Origin: UBA4421 sp002704225
GTDB lineage: Bacteria > Pseudomonadota > Gammaproteobacteria > Pseudomonadales > Azotimanducaceae
Assembly: GCA_902556425.1 (NCBI GenBank)
Contig: CACDWG010000004.1
Coordinates: 62,001-126,000, forward strand
Direction: 5' to 3'
DNA length: 64,000 nucleotides
This document shows, piece after piece, positions 16,842 to 26,225 of the stretch. How positions within the stretch are numbered: the first letter of the stretch is position 1; every line of letters begins with the position of its first letter. The notes under the pieces are model-generated. The model did no database searches. It saw nothing but the letters and a program-made list of their open reading frames with translations, and had not been told where the DNA came from. The position numbers were made by a program, and so were the translations under genes.

Positions 16842-19487
16842 TTATTCATTAAAATCGTAGCTAAAACGCATTCCAATCGTTCGAGGGCGATTGGTCGTCG
16901 TCCTTTCGAGGAAATCTTGGCGATTGATATGGAGCTGCGCGCGCTCATCCGTCAGATTTTCCACATAAAGCTCAACACCCAGCCCCGTATCGGTGGTCAT
17001 GCCAATGGCCGCGTCCATGATCACATAGCTGTCCTGCATCGTATTCGGCTCTGTCGCTGTATCAACAATAGAGTTCAGTGCCTCTCCCGAGTACTTGCCA
17101 CCTATTTGCCAATAGGCTTCATTACCGCCGGACATATTCCAGTAGTAACGTGCGCGCAAGTTACCTTGGAACTCTGGGGTGAGCGGAAGAGAACGACCAA
17201 CGTCCTGCACCACAAAGGAAAAACCAGGATCGACATAGACCAATTCAGTATCGTTATAGGACATCGCGCCGAACAGGCTCAGATTGTCGCTAATCGCCCA
17301 AACCATATCCATCTCAATACCGCTGATCTCAGCATCACCTCCGTTATCAATAATAGTGAAAATGGAGATATTTTGTGAATCGAACTGAGAAACTTGAATA
17401 TTTTCCCAATCGATTTGGTAGATCGAACCATTCAGACGCATTTCACCATCGAGCAAGGTTGCCTTCCAGCCTAATTCCAGATTTTCAACTGTGTCCGAAT
17501 CAAACTTATAGGGTAAGCAATATCCTGGGAACCCGTTAGCTGGGTTAGCAGCTACTTCCGCACACTCGGTGCCCGGGCTATAGGTACCTTTCTGTGCCGC
17601 TCCACGGTTAAATCCGGGCGGTCGATAACCCTCGGATGACGTCACATAGAGCAACAGATCATCGGAGGGCGTCCAAGTTACCGTGAACTTCGTGATGGTA
17701 TCCGTGGTGCTGATAGGCTGGAGAACGTTGAACTTCTGGGCGTAGTCTCTACCACCAGTAATGTTAGGCCTAACATCGTTTGTTGGATCCGCATCATCCA
17801 CAAAGAGAGGCCGGTTACCGTAACGCCAAGCTCCATAACCCGTGAAACCATACTCTAGGTCATAGTAACGAGCCGAACCTGCGATCGTCAGAGTCTCCGT
17901 TAAGTCGTAAGACAACTCACCGAATACCGCGATTTGTTCTTCGTTACGGTGGTTATCATTACGAAAATGGGTTGCGGGGTTGACCATGCCGCGAGCATTT
18001 GCATCCGCCCCGTCCAGCGAAGAGTTGAGATTAATATCTATGGGCGCGAAGCCTGCTTCGGCTGGTGCCAGATAGTTGAAATTACCAATGTGGAGAATTT
18101 CAGAGTCCTCATAGAAAACGCCGCCGGTAAACCGGAGGGCGTTATCAGGATCCGTCGAAACACGCACTTCGTGGGTCATTCGCGTGTTTTCGTTTTCAGC
18201 ATTGAAATTGTTCGCTGGATTGCCACATTCGATGACACCAGTGTTTCCACTCAACGTCGGGTCCCAGCTGTAGTTTGCCTGACCTACATCGAGTCCATGG
18301 TAAAATGGGCCGGTAAGGTATTCGCACTGATAACCGGGTATGAAAGCACCAATATTGGAATAACCGGTGTAATCGAGGCGTTGAGACACTTCACGATCTA
18401 GAAACGCCCCGGTGTAGAGCAAGTCCAAAGCACCTGCGCGACCCTCGATTGTCCAAGCGAACTGATTAAACTCGTCCTCAAGCGAGTCCTCCGTAAAACG
18501 CGCGACTTTTAAATCCCCCAGCGCTTCATCGTAATCAAACACACCTTGAGTCTTGAGCGACTGCTGAGTGAACTGCACCAAGGCTGACCATTCGTCATTA
18601 ATCAGATACTTCGCGCCCAAACGCACGCCCTGATAGGAGGCATCATTAAAGTCATCTTCAACCAAACCCGAGCTGGTGACCGTTGCATACCGCACGGGGA
18701 TCGTAACCCCACCCGGGCCTACGACGGTGCCATTACCGAAGACGTGGCCCTCTTCAAAGGTCACAGAGGATCCAGGGTAGGAAGGATTCAAGTTGGGGTT
18801 CGCCGTGAAGGAACCCTCAATGTTATCGATATAGCCGCCCTTGTTGTCGCTATAAACGGCGGCACGCACGGCTAACTTACCGTCGATGACAGGGATGTTG
18901 ATCATTGCTTCTACTTTGTCGCTGGCCTCGCCACCAGATGTGGTAGACACATCGGCCGACATGCTCGCAGCAAACTCGTCAATCACGGGCTTGTTCGTAA
19001 TCAATCGAACGGTGCCTGCCTGAGAGCTTGCTCCGTAGAGTGTTCCCTGGGGTCCCGGGAGCACCTCAATGCGCTCCATGTCAGTAATATAAACATCCAA
19101 GTTTCTACCACCCGCGGTAACTGGCTGCTCATCTAGATAGAGGGCTACGTTGGGCGCTGAACCCTGCGACTCGGCGACTGATATATTAATCGCATCGACG
19201 GCTGCACCTCGGATATAGATTTCGTTTTGACCGGGACCACGACCGCCCGAAGTAACGCTTGGGAGGTATTTCACATAGTCTTCAAAACTTGTGACATTTT
19301 GCTCTTTGAGTGTGTTTTCGGTCATCGCTTGGACAGCAATCGGAATGTCTTGCATGCTTGCGGATCTTTTGGTGGCAGTAACCACCACCTCTTCGATCAC
19401 ATTCTGATCTGCAGTCGCTTGGCCAGCCGTCATCGACACAATGGCAGCGACCACTGCTTGGTTCATTTTCGTTCGTTGGAAATTCAC
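16842..19487 (-). CDS. TonB-dependent outer-membrane receptor
   Basis: This protein of about 881 residues has a signal peptide, a TonB box region (IEEVVVTATKR), a plug domain (IPIAVQAMTENTLKEQ ... RIEVLPGPQGTLYGASSQAGTVRLIT) and a long beta-barrel ending in an aromatic-rich strand (RFSYDFNE). It imports a substrate energised by TonB-ExbBD; the sequence does not show which. The frame is open to 19526, but GTG at 19487 has AAGGAG six nt upstream and yields a normal signal peptide. The linked sulfotransferase suggests a sulfated or sterol-like ligand only weakly. Confidence 0.92.
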   Translation of the reverse strand: MNFQRTKMNQAVVAAIVSMTAGQATADQNVIEEVVVTATKRSASMQDIPIAVQAMTENTLKEQNVTSFEDYVKYLPSVTSGGRGPGQNEIYIRGAAVDAINISVAESQGSAPNVALYLDEQPVTAGGRNLDVYITDMERIEVLPGPQGTLYGASSQAGTVRLITNKPVIDEFAASMSADVSTTSGGEASDKVEAMINIPVIDGKLAVRAAVYSDNKGGYIDNIEGSFTANPNLNPSYPGSSVTFEEGHVFGNGTVVGPGGVTIPVRYATVTSSGLVEDDFNDASYQGVRLGAKYLINDEWSALVQFTQQSLKTQGVFDYDEALGDLKVARFTEDSLEDEFNQFAWTIEGRAGALDLLYTGAFLDREVSQRLDYTGYSNIGAFIPGYQCEYLTGPFYHGLDVGQANYSWDPTLSGNTGVIECGNPANNFNAENENTRMTHEVRVSTDPDNALRFTGGVFYEDSEILHIGNFNYLAPAEAGFAPIDINLNSSLDGADANARGMVNPATHFRNDNHRNEEQIAVFGELSYDLTETLTIAGSARYYDLEYGFTGYGAWRYGNRPLFVDDADPTNDVRPNITGGRDYAQKFNVLQPISTTDTITKFTVTWTPSDDLLLYVTSSEGYRPPGFNRGAAQKGTYSPGTECAEVAANPANGFPGYCLPYKFDSDTVENLELGWKATLLDGEMRLNGSIYQIDWENIQVSQFDSQNISIFTIIDNGGDAEISGIEMDMVWAISDNLSLFGAMSYNDTELVYVDPGFSFVVQDVGRSLPLTPEFQGNLRARYYWNMSGGNEAYWQIGGKYSGEALNSIVDTATEPNTMQDSYVIMDAAIGMTTDTGLGVELYVENLTDERAQLHINRQDFLERTTTNRPRTIGMRFSYDFNE

Positions 19488-19924
19488 AGGCTCTCCTTTT
19501 AGTGATGACACGGTTATGCGTGCCATTTCTCAGTACCGGTAGGCGATCGTCGCCATTACTTTTGGGCCAAATATTTTGCAAACGAATTAAATTATTCGGG
19601 CCCGCCCTCCAGTGTTGCGCAAAACTATACAGCAATTTGAGTCAAAAAGGCTTAATTGTCTGGAAAAGATCTATTCTTCGAGAGGCGCCAGCGAAACCGC
19701 ATCACGGCCTGTCAACCGCTTTTATTTCGCGCACTAAGCATTCAGACTGTTGTTCACTCGACGAAAGCTTCGCTCGCATCAGAATACGCATCAGGCGAAC
19801 CGTGGCGCCGCCTTCGGTTGATGGATTAAGATGCGCCCGCCAGCATGGACCCAAGGGCACCCGTTTAACGCGAACCGAGGTGGCTACTGCACCGCGGCAA
19901 TCACTACCGAGGAAAACAATAATC
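19488..19924. other. Divergent intergenic region (TonB receptor / MarR regulator)
   Basis: These 437 nt hold the upstream regions of the receptor (minus) and the MarR gene (plus). The plus-strand frame starting at 19502 runs through it into marR, but its first 141 codons have no family features. I see no clear operator palindrome. A TTGACT and a TATAGT occur on the minus strand near 19620-19645, but only 10 nt apart. Confidence 0.4.
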
Positions 19925-20443
19925 ATGAGCCAGGAAGTAGACGTACTGATCACGATACGCAAGATTATTAGAGCCACGGATCTATACTCACGACAGCTGA
20001 GCAAAAAGTCTGGACTGACCGCACCCCAATTACTGGTTTTGCAAGCAATCCAAGAGATGGGGGCCGTGGCCATTTCTCGACTATCGACCCATGTCAGCCT
20101 CAGCCAGGCAACGGTCACCAGCATTTTGGATCGACTGGAAAGCCGAGGCTTGGTGGCAAGGCATCGCAGCACCATGGATAAACGTGTGGTTCATGCCACA
20201 CTGACACCACAAGGCGAGGCGATGATAGTGCAGGCCCCTAAGCCTCTGCAGGATGTGTTCAGTGCGGCGTTTGACAAGCTCGAGGAGTGGGAGAAATCCA
20301 TGATTGTTGCTTCGCTGCAGCGGGTGGCATCGATGATGAATGCGGAACACATTGACGCATCGCCCATGCTACACGTCGGTATTGCTGACGAACCTGCCAT
20401 GGCCAACACCAACCAGCCCAGTAACAATAATACAAACACGTAA
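19925..20443 (+). CDS. MarR family transcriptional regulator
   Basis: This protein of about 172 residues has the winged-helix core of MarR proteins: LTAPQLLVLQAI, VAISRLSTHVSLSQATVTSILDRLESRGLVARHRS and the wing residues MDKRVVHATLTPQG. The ATG at 19925 follows GAGGAAAAC at good spacing. The C-terminal 40 residues are low complexity (many N, T and S). It is divergent from the TonB receptor and may control it. Its ligand is unknown; weak similarity to ectoine-type regulators was noted, but no ect genes are nearby. Confidence 0.88.
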   Translation: MSQEVDVLITIRKIIRATDLYSRQLSKKSGLTAPQLLVLQAIQEMGAVAISRLSTHVSLSQATVTSILDRLESRGLVARHRSTMDKRVVHATLTPQGEAMIVQAPKPLQDVFSAAFDKLEEWEKSMIVASLQRVASMMNAEHIDASPMLHVGIADEPAMANTNQPSNNNTNT

Positions 20444-20486
20444 CCGGCCAATGGTCCGGCGTGCTCTTGGGGGCGAACCACGCTGA

Positions 20487-21179
20487 ATGCTCGACTTTGA
20501 AGTCACACTAAGCCTGCTGACCATTGCCGCATTGGCCGGATCTGGCTTGGGCTATCTGGCTGTTTTAGCCGCTGATCGCGTATCCGAGCCGCTCTGGGAG
20601 CCAGAGGAACCTAATCGTCCTCGCGACACATACCACCTTGCTGAAACACTGGGCGCAATGTTCATTGGAGCAGGCATCGTCATCCTATTGATTCTGACGC
20701 TTGGCCTGACCAACAAAGCGATCTTTGCCACTGTATTCGGCATCACGCTGCTGGCGTTGTCGCTGATCGACCTCAGGCACTTCGTGTTGCCGGACATACT
20801 GACGCTGCCGCTGCTTTGGGCCGGATTACTGACCAATTGCTGGGATTATTTCGCCGCCCTGCAAGACGCCGTGATCGGAGCGGTACTGGGCTACATGTCA
20901 CTCTGGAGCATCTATTGGCTGTTCAAACTGCTCCGCGGCAAAGAAGGTCTGGGCTACGGCGACTTCAAACTAACGGCTGCCATTGGCGCTTGGCTGGGCT
21001 GGCAAGCATTGCCCACCGTCATCTTCCTTGCCGCAATCGGCGGCCTTTGCGCCGGTCTGATCTTAGTGATTGCCAAACACATGGACTCGCAGCAACCGCT
21101 ACCCTTTGGCCCCTTTCTTGCCAGCGCTGCCTTTATCACGCTGAGCACCAACAACACCCTTTGGGGGTGGCTTTTCTAG
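20487..21179 (+). CDS. Short prepilin-peptidase-like membrane protein (A24 family)
   Basis: This 230-residue multi-pass protein carries the two aspartate motifs of type IV prepilin peptidases: LSLIDLRHFVLPD near residue 93 and GLGYGDFKL near 157. PilD is about 290 residues and contains a CxxC...CxxC methyltransferase region between its first two membrane segments. Here that region is reduced to a short Pro/Glu-rich loop without cysteines, so the protein probably cleaves a leader peptide without N-methylation. It stands apart from pilus genes. A pilC relic lies at 42.4 kb and no pilD precedes coaE. Confidence 0.8.
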   Translation: MLDFEVTLSLLTIAALAGSGLGYLAVLAADRVSEPLWEPEEPNRPRDTYHLAETLGAMFIGAGIVILLILTLGLTNKAIFATVFGITLLALSLIDLRHFVLPDILTLPLLWAGLLTNCWDYFAALQDAVIGAVLGYMSLWSIYWLFKLLRGKEGLGYGDFKLTAAIGAWLGWQALPTVIFLAAIGGLCAGLILVIAKHMDSQQPLPFGPFLASAAFITLSTNNTLWGWLF

Positions 21180-21280
21180 ATCTGCAAAATCCAGTGCAGC
21201 GTAGTTTAGCGCAGACAAAACCGTTTACGCTGGGCACCACCCTCTCTAGAGTGCGCTGAAACACCTATTTGGATAACGCC

Positions 21281-22528
21281 ATGTCCCCCACCTTTGCAAG
21301 TTTGATCACAACCTCATTGGCGCTTTTGCTGCTCAGTGCTTGTTCCGAATCAAGTCCGCCAATGATGTCTGATGCACAGTCGGTACACCGAGACGCTATC
21401 ACTATTGATGCTCACGCGGACATCGAGCTACCCGGTCAACCTTCCAGCTACGTGGGCTCCGATGGCCTATCCAAGGTGTCACCTGAGAAGATGCGCTCAG
21501 GCGGGCTGGATGCGGTCGTGATGTCGATTGCCGTCGGCCCGAAACCCAGGACAGCAGAGGGCTACGCTGAAGCCCGACGAATTGCCGAAACCGAACTTGC
21601 TGCAGTGCAGACACTTGTGGCCGATTCAGCGGACAACATCATTCTTGCAACTGACCCTCGCGCCCTGAGGGATGCCCACGCCGAGGATCAACTGGCATTG
21701 ATATTGGGCATGCAAAACGCGCTGATCTTAGGCTCCGATGCGGCTTACCTGGACGAGCTCTACGGCGCGGGCGTTCGCGTCTTCGCTCTCACACACATGG
21801 GTCACAACCACTATGCGGATTCCTCTCGACCGCTGTTTAACGCCGCCACCGGCAGCCGAGAACCTGACGCCGAGCATGGCGGCCTGTCTGACCTGGGCGT
21901 CGCTGCCATTCAGCGCATCAACACACTGGGCGGGATTGTGGACATCGCCCAGTTGTCTCGCCAAGCGGCATTGCAAGCGATGGAAGTATCCACATCACCA
22001 GTGATCGCTAGCCACTCCAACGTGCAGGCGCTTACAGCAGTTAGCCGAAATCTCAGTGACGAAGAAATTGATCGCATCGGCGCGACCGGTGGCGTGATAC
22101 ACGTCGCGCCTTTTCGAGGCTATCTGTTTGACTCTGCAAATCCTCAGCTTGATCGCGCAATTCGAGCGGCACGACGTACTGCCGGTATTGACGAAGATTA
22201 TCTGTATCCCTTCGAGCTGTATTGGGAAATACAGGACCCGGCGGTGAAAACAGCGTTTCTCACCAACGTCAGCGAGCTCCTCAACGACATTACTCTCAGC
22301 GACATGCTGGATCATGTCGATTACATTGCCCAGCGCATTGGTGTCGACCATGTTGGCATTGGGACCGACTTTAATCACGGCAGTGGCATTGAGGGCTTTG
22401 TGGATGCCAGTGACGCACTCAACGTAACTGCCGGGTTACTTGATCGCGGCTACAGCAAAAGCGATGTCGCTAAAATCTGGGGCGGTAATTTTTTACGCGT
22501 TTGGCAACAATCTGCGCGCCAAGAGTAA
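21281..22528 (+). CDS. M19 (renal dipeptidase) family lipoprotein lacking two metal ligands
   Basis: This protein of about 415 residues has a lipoprotein signal (LLLLSAC). The M19 amidohydrolase fold is clear: IDAHADIEL (His and Asp of metal 1), ALTHMGHNHY, ASHSN (the His of metal 2) and GIGTDFNHG (Asp of metal 1). In human renal dipeptidase the bridging Glu125 lies in GVEGG and His198 in DLAHVS; the matching positions here read GMQNA and DIAQLS, both Gln. It may be mononuclear, altered in substrate, or inactive. ATG at 21281 is preferred over the in-frame TTG at 21269. Confidence 0.85.
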   Translation: MSPTFASLITTSLALLLLSACSESSPPMMSDAQSVHRDAITIDAHADIELPGQPSSYVGSDGLSKVSPEKMRSGGLDAVVMSIAVGPKPRTAEGYAEARRIAETELAAVQTLVADSADNIILATDPRALRDAHAEDQLALILGMQNALILGSDAAYLDELYGAGVRVFALTHMGHNHYADSSRPLFNAATGSREPDAEHGGLSDLGVAAIQRINTLGGIVDIAQLSRQAALQAMEVSTSPVIASHSNVQALTAVSRNLSDEEIDRIGATGGVIHVAPFRGYLFDSANPQLDRAIRAARRTAGIDEDYLYPFELYWEIQDPAVKTAFLTNVSELLNDITLSDMLDHVDYIAQRIGVDHVGIGTDFNHGSGIEGFVDASDALNVTAGLLDRGYSKSDVAKIWGGNFLRVWQQSARQE

Positions 22529-22593
22529 TCAGCGATTGGTTTTTACGGCACTCTCTGCCACCCTCGCCAATCAATGAGAGGCCGGAGAGCTGT

Positions 22594-23181
22594 GTGCTAT
22601 CGAGAGAGGAACGTCGCAATCAGATTTTAGAGGCAGCAGGCGGTCAGTTTATGGCGTACGGATTTGCAGGCGCCTCGATGCAAGGCATCGCAAAAGCCGC
22701 AGGCATCTCCCGCGCCTCGCTCTACACCTACTTCGGCAATAAAATGGAGGTGTTTCATGCAGTCATCAAGTTATTGGAAAGGTTCATTTCTCAACAAGCT
22801 CAACGAGCCGTCGATGAATTGAACCCACGTGCGCCGTTTGCTGCGCGCTTGATTGCCACATTCGATACGAGGCAAACAGCATGGCTCTCCGTAACAAATA
22901 TACAATCTCCTTACACTTACGAGCTGCTTCAGCTGCGCGCTGAGAACACCGCCAGATTCGAAAAAACTCCTTTTGAAGAGCTCATCGTAACGATGATTGA
23001 GGACGCAACAGCATCCGGCGAATTCACGCCGAAAGCCGGCACTCCTCCAGCGAGCGTGATCGCTACCATACTAGTGCAAAGCACGTCGGGCATTGCTCTG
23101 TTTGAAGGCGATGACTTAAGCGCAAAAAGACAGAACCTGCGGCTGTTAATCCAATCCTTTCTCGACGGATTAACGGGCTGA
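22594..23181 (+). CDS. TetR family transcriptional regulator
   Basis: This 195-residue protein begins with a TetR DNA-binding domain (REERRNQILEAAGGQF ... ISRASLYTYFGNKMEVF, residues about 3-50), followed by a ligand-binding domain not assignable to a ligand. GTG at 22594 is the likely start, with GGAG 8 nt upstream; the longer frame from 22501 overlaps the dipeptidase gene. It may regulate the upstream dipeptidase-like gene or the convergent nitroreductase. Confidence 0.88.
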   Translation: MLSREERRNQILEAAGGQFMAYGFAGASMQGIAKAAGISRASLYTYFGNKMEVFHAVIKLLERFISQQAQRAVDELNPRAPFAARLIATFDTRQTAWLSVTNIQSPYTYELLQLRAENTARFEKTPFEELIVTMIEDATASGEFTPKAGTPPASVIATILVQSTSGIALFEGDDLSAKRQNLRLLIQSFLDGLTG

Positions 23182-23200
23182 ACGATCCATTTAACCGCAT

Positions 23201-23875
23201 TTAGCTCCTAAAGGTGACCGTTTCCGTCAGCGAAGCGCGCTCTGTGTGCGCTTTATTCACCCGCATCGTAGGATCTTCGTATCCAAAACTGATACCAAAC
23301 AGCACCTTCACTTCTGGCCCCAAACCAAAGGCCTCTCTGACGAGATCGGGGTGGTGGCCCATGGTTCCCTGGGCACAAGAAGCCAAACCGTTGGCCGTCA
23401 TTGCCAACATCAACGTCTGGGCATACATACCAACGTCCCAGGCGCTCCCCAGGCCGAAGCCTTCATCCATACACAGAAAGGCCACGTGGGGTGCGTCAAA
23501 CAATTCAAAGTTCCGAAAACTCGCCGCTGCCCGCGCGGGTTTGTCTTCCCAATCGATACCCATGGACCGATACAAAACCGCCGCGCACTCACGCCGGCGA
23601 TCCTTATAAATTTGGCCAATACTTCGCTTGGGGTCTTTATGGTCCTGATCTGGCGCAACCTTAGATTGCACACGAGCCATCATTTGTTCTCGCAGCGTGT
23701 CACGCAACTCACCAGAGGCGACAAAGGTCTGCCAAGGCTGCATATTCGTGCCTGAAGGAGACCAACGCGCAATGTCGAACACCTTTTCCATGACGTCTTG
23801 CGGTACTGGACGATCAAGGAACCCACGAACCGAACGGCGAGACCTGACGGCATCTTCAAATGACATTTGCGACAT
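23201..23875 (-). CDS. Nitroreductase family protein
   Basis: This protein of about 224 residues belongs to the FMN-dependent nitroreductase family: SFEDAVRSRRSVRGFLDRPVP at the start (FMN phosphate contacts), RWSPSGTNMQPWQTFV, and GLASCAQGTMGHHPDLVRE near the C-terminus. Its physiological substrate is unknown. The frame extends to 23962, but ATG at 23875, with GAGAAG upstream, gives the family length. It is divergent from the Gfo/Idh oxidoreductase, which starts 78 nt away. Confidence 0.92.
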   Translation of the reverse strand: MSQMSFEDAVRSRRSVRGFLDRPVPQDVMEKVFDIARWSPSGTNMQPWQTFVASGELRDTLREQMMARVQSKVAPDQDHKDPKRSIGQIYKDRRRECAAVLYRSMGIDWEDKPARAAASFRNFELFDAPHVAFLCMDEGFGLGSAWDVGMYAQTLMLAMTANGLASCAQGTMGHHPDLVREAFGLGPEVKVLFGISFGYEDPTMRVNKAHTERASLTETVTFRS

Positions 23876-23952
23876 ATTACTTCTCAATACTACGTTAACC
23901 CCTAAGATTAACATTCTTTGCCGATGACGCTCATGACCTAGGAACCATCCAC

Positions 23953-24952
23953 ATGCGACCATTTAATCGCCCCATCCGCTGGGGCATTCTTGGCACAGGC
24001 GCCATCGCCGCGGCCTTTGCCACAGCGCTTCGACAGGTCACTGATGCCACACTGTTTGCCGTGGGCTCCCGCAGCCAAACGAGTGCCGATGACTTTGCTC
24101 AGACCCATGACGTAGGCCGTGCTTTTGCCAGCTACGCCGAATTGGCTGCCGATCCGGACGTTGACGTGGTGTATATCGCCAGCCCTCACACCGCCCACTT
24201 TGAGCACACGATGCTGTGCCTTGGCGCGGGCAAACATGTGTTGTGCGAGAAACCCTTCGCCCTGAACAGCACCCAAACCGAACAGATGGTGGCACTGGCC
24301 AAACACAACGGGCTGTTTTTGATGGAAGCCATGTGGATGCGCTTTATTCCTCTCATTATCGAACTACGGCGCAGGGTCGACGCCGGTGAAATTGGGCAAA
24401 TACGGATGATTCAGGCAGACTTTGGTTTTCGCGCCCCCCCGAAACCCACACAGCCGTCTATTCAATCCTGAGCTTGCAGGCGGCGCGCTACTCGATCTTG
24501 GCATCTACCCGTTGGCATTTTCCGCTCTGCTGCTCGGCGCGCCCACGGAAATCACTAGCCTGGCGAATATCGGCACGACAGGAGTCGATGAACAATCTGC
24601 CTATGTCTTGAAACATGAGGGAGGCGAACTCAGCGTTCTTGCGTCGGCACTACGCACCCAAACATCGATGAGTGCTTGGGTCTATGGCACAGACGGCCGC
24701 ATTCATTTACCCAAGCAGTTTTGGCGTGCCAAGGAAATGGTGCTGTATCGCAATGAAATGGAGCCGGAAAGCATCCACCTGCCCTATGCGGGCAACGGCT
24801 ATCAGTTTGAGGCCCAAGAGGTGGTCGATTGTTTGCGCGATGGCAAAACAGAAAGCGAGATCATGCCGCTTCGCGATAGCGAATCGCTGATGGGGACGAT
24901 GGATACCATTCGACGACAGTGGGGCCTCACATACCCAAACGAGACCGAATAA
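23953..24952 (+). pseudogene. Gfo/Idh/MocA family oxidoreductase, frameshifted at a C7 tract
   Basis: The N-terminal half (23953-24471 frame) has the Rossmann motif GILGTGAIAAAFA and the family EKPFALN motif. The C-terminal half (LFNPELAGGALLDLGIYP to the end) continues in the next frame. The switch is at seven consecutive C (24434-24440): with six C the two halves join as one protein of about 332 residues, the family length. The intact protein would be an NAD(P)-dependent sugar or dihydrodiol dehydrogenase-like enzyme. The frameshift may be a homopolymer sequencing error, a real mutation or phase variation. Confidence 0.85.
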
Positions 24953-25367
24953 GACGCCCAACACGCAAATGATTCGTCTTCTAAAGTTTCATAGGCAAAG
25001 CAAATCTCGCCCGAGTTAACCGGCACTAACGACACCTGTTCGCGAACCCCCCCCCCGGAATCAGCTTTTTCAAGCGGAAGCGGATGCATCCACCCGCGGC
25101 ATGACGCGGCAAATCCGCAAAATTCCTTCGAGGCCTGAAGATTGAACAGTCAAATTGCGCGCCCAACGGCGGATTTTTTGAGGAATCTTTTAGGCCACTA
25201 AGATTAATTTAACCTGTTGTTTTAATTAGTTTTTTTAACGCGCAAAAAGATATTGACTGGGCAAAAAAAGAGAGGATGATGCCGCGACTTTTCATAATTT
25301 CAGCAAGCGAATTCGCCGAACTTGTGACACGTGTCCAACGTTAAATTTTAGTCGACGGGGTATGCCA
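24953..25367. other. Intergenic region with a C10 tract and an A/T-rich upstream segment
   Basis: About 415 nt hold no convincing gene. A run of ten C lies at 25047-25056. The second half is A/T rich (25195-25275) with several short T runs and a TTGACT at 25254, and probably holds the promoter of the small membrane protein that follows. A minus-strand frame (24802-25089) crosses the C tract but resembles nothing I know. Confidence 0.5.
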
Positions 25368-25781
25368 ATGAGCCCAAGAGAAACAGACCTGAATCCCGAT
25401 GTTGCATACATTGCAGAACAATATGCTGCGCCGCCGGTCAGAAGCAGCCGGGCCGGCCAGCTGGCAGTGGAATTAGCCGCCGAGAAAAAACGCCTGATCG
25501 ATGACCTTCGTGAACTGCAGGCCGAAAACGAAGATCTAAAATCGACTACACCCGTCGGCACCATCGACTGGTATGTCAAATGGGCAGCTACCTTTCTTTC
25601 GGTCAGCGGAATTTTTTTGATGTCTGCGGGCCTTGGCATGCAGGGTCAAGTCGCCTACGTCATCAGCGCCGCCGGCTGGGTGTTTGTGGGGGTGCAGTGG
25701 GGCGATCGGGCAATCATGATCGGTAGCTCAATCAGCGCAACCGCCGTGATGATGGACTTAGTGCGCACGTTAACTGGCTAA
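25368..25781 (+). CDS. Small membrane protein, DUF6552-like
   Basis: This 137-residue protein has a polar coiled-coil-like N-terminal half (LAVELAAEKKRLIDDLRELQAENEDLK) and a C-terminal half with two to three hydrophobic segments (about 67-85, 88-105 and 112-130). The pattern IDWYVKWAATFL ... GVQWGDRAIMIG resembles DUF6552 proteins, whose function is unknown. ATG at 25368 has GGGG seven nt upstream; ATG at 25362 is also possible. Confidence 0.6.
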   Translation: MSPRETDLNPDVAYIAEQYAAPPVRSSRAGQLAVELAAEKKRLIDDLRELQAENEDLKSTTPVGTIDWYVKWAATFLSVSGIFLMSAGLGMQGQVAYVISAAGWVFVGVQWGDRAIMIGSSISATAVMMDLVRTLTG

Positions 25782-25862
25782 TGAGCGAGGCTCCATCGGA
25801 ACACCACGAGTTCACTGGACAGCTGGAGGTTTCGAGGTCCCAACAATGGCCTAGTGCCCGCA

Positions 25863-26189
25863 TTATCCGTGACCGGCAGGCTCACTTTTTCGGTCGGCGT
25901 CGTAGCAGGCTTGTAGGGCGGTATTCGTTAAATCGCCGACGATACCTCGCATCGTCGGTTCCGGGGCATGCACCATCCGCGCACGTATCGCCAATGCCAT
26001 GCTCACCGCCTGCAGGATGTCACCATTGGACGTCTCACCAAGAACTTTCAGGTCGCTGGCGAGGGCGTTCATCAGGGTCGTTAATAGCTGGTGTACACGA
26101 ACACTGTCTTCGGTGTGAGCGCTCAGCGGAAATTCGATATCGAATGTATCACCGGTATCCGTGGTCACTGCGTAAGGCAAAAAGTCCAT
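25863..26189 (-). CDS. Hypothetical protein, 108 residues
   Basis: I do not recognise this protein. It starts MDFLPYAVTTDTGDTF with a strong ribosome-binding site (AAAGGAG, 6 nt before the ATG at 26189), which supports it as a real gene. The N-terminal part looks like beta strands, and residues 30-80 look helical. There is no signal peptide or membrane segment. It stands alone between two genes of unknown role. Confidence 0.6.
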   Translation of the reverse strand: MDFLPYAVTTDTGDTFDIEFPLSAHTEDSVRVHQLLTTLMNALASDLKVLGETSNGDILQAVSMALAIRARMVHAPEPTMRGIVGDLTNTALQACYDADRKSEPAGHG

Positions 26190-26225
26190 AGAACACTCCT
26201 TTGAGACGTTGCTAAACCGCGTTGA

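Noticed and set aside
24802..25089. Minus-strand frame of 95 codons crossing the C10 tract
   Set aside because: It overlaps the end of the oxidoreductase antisense and depends on the length of the C run; no recognisable family.
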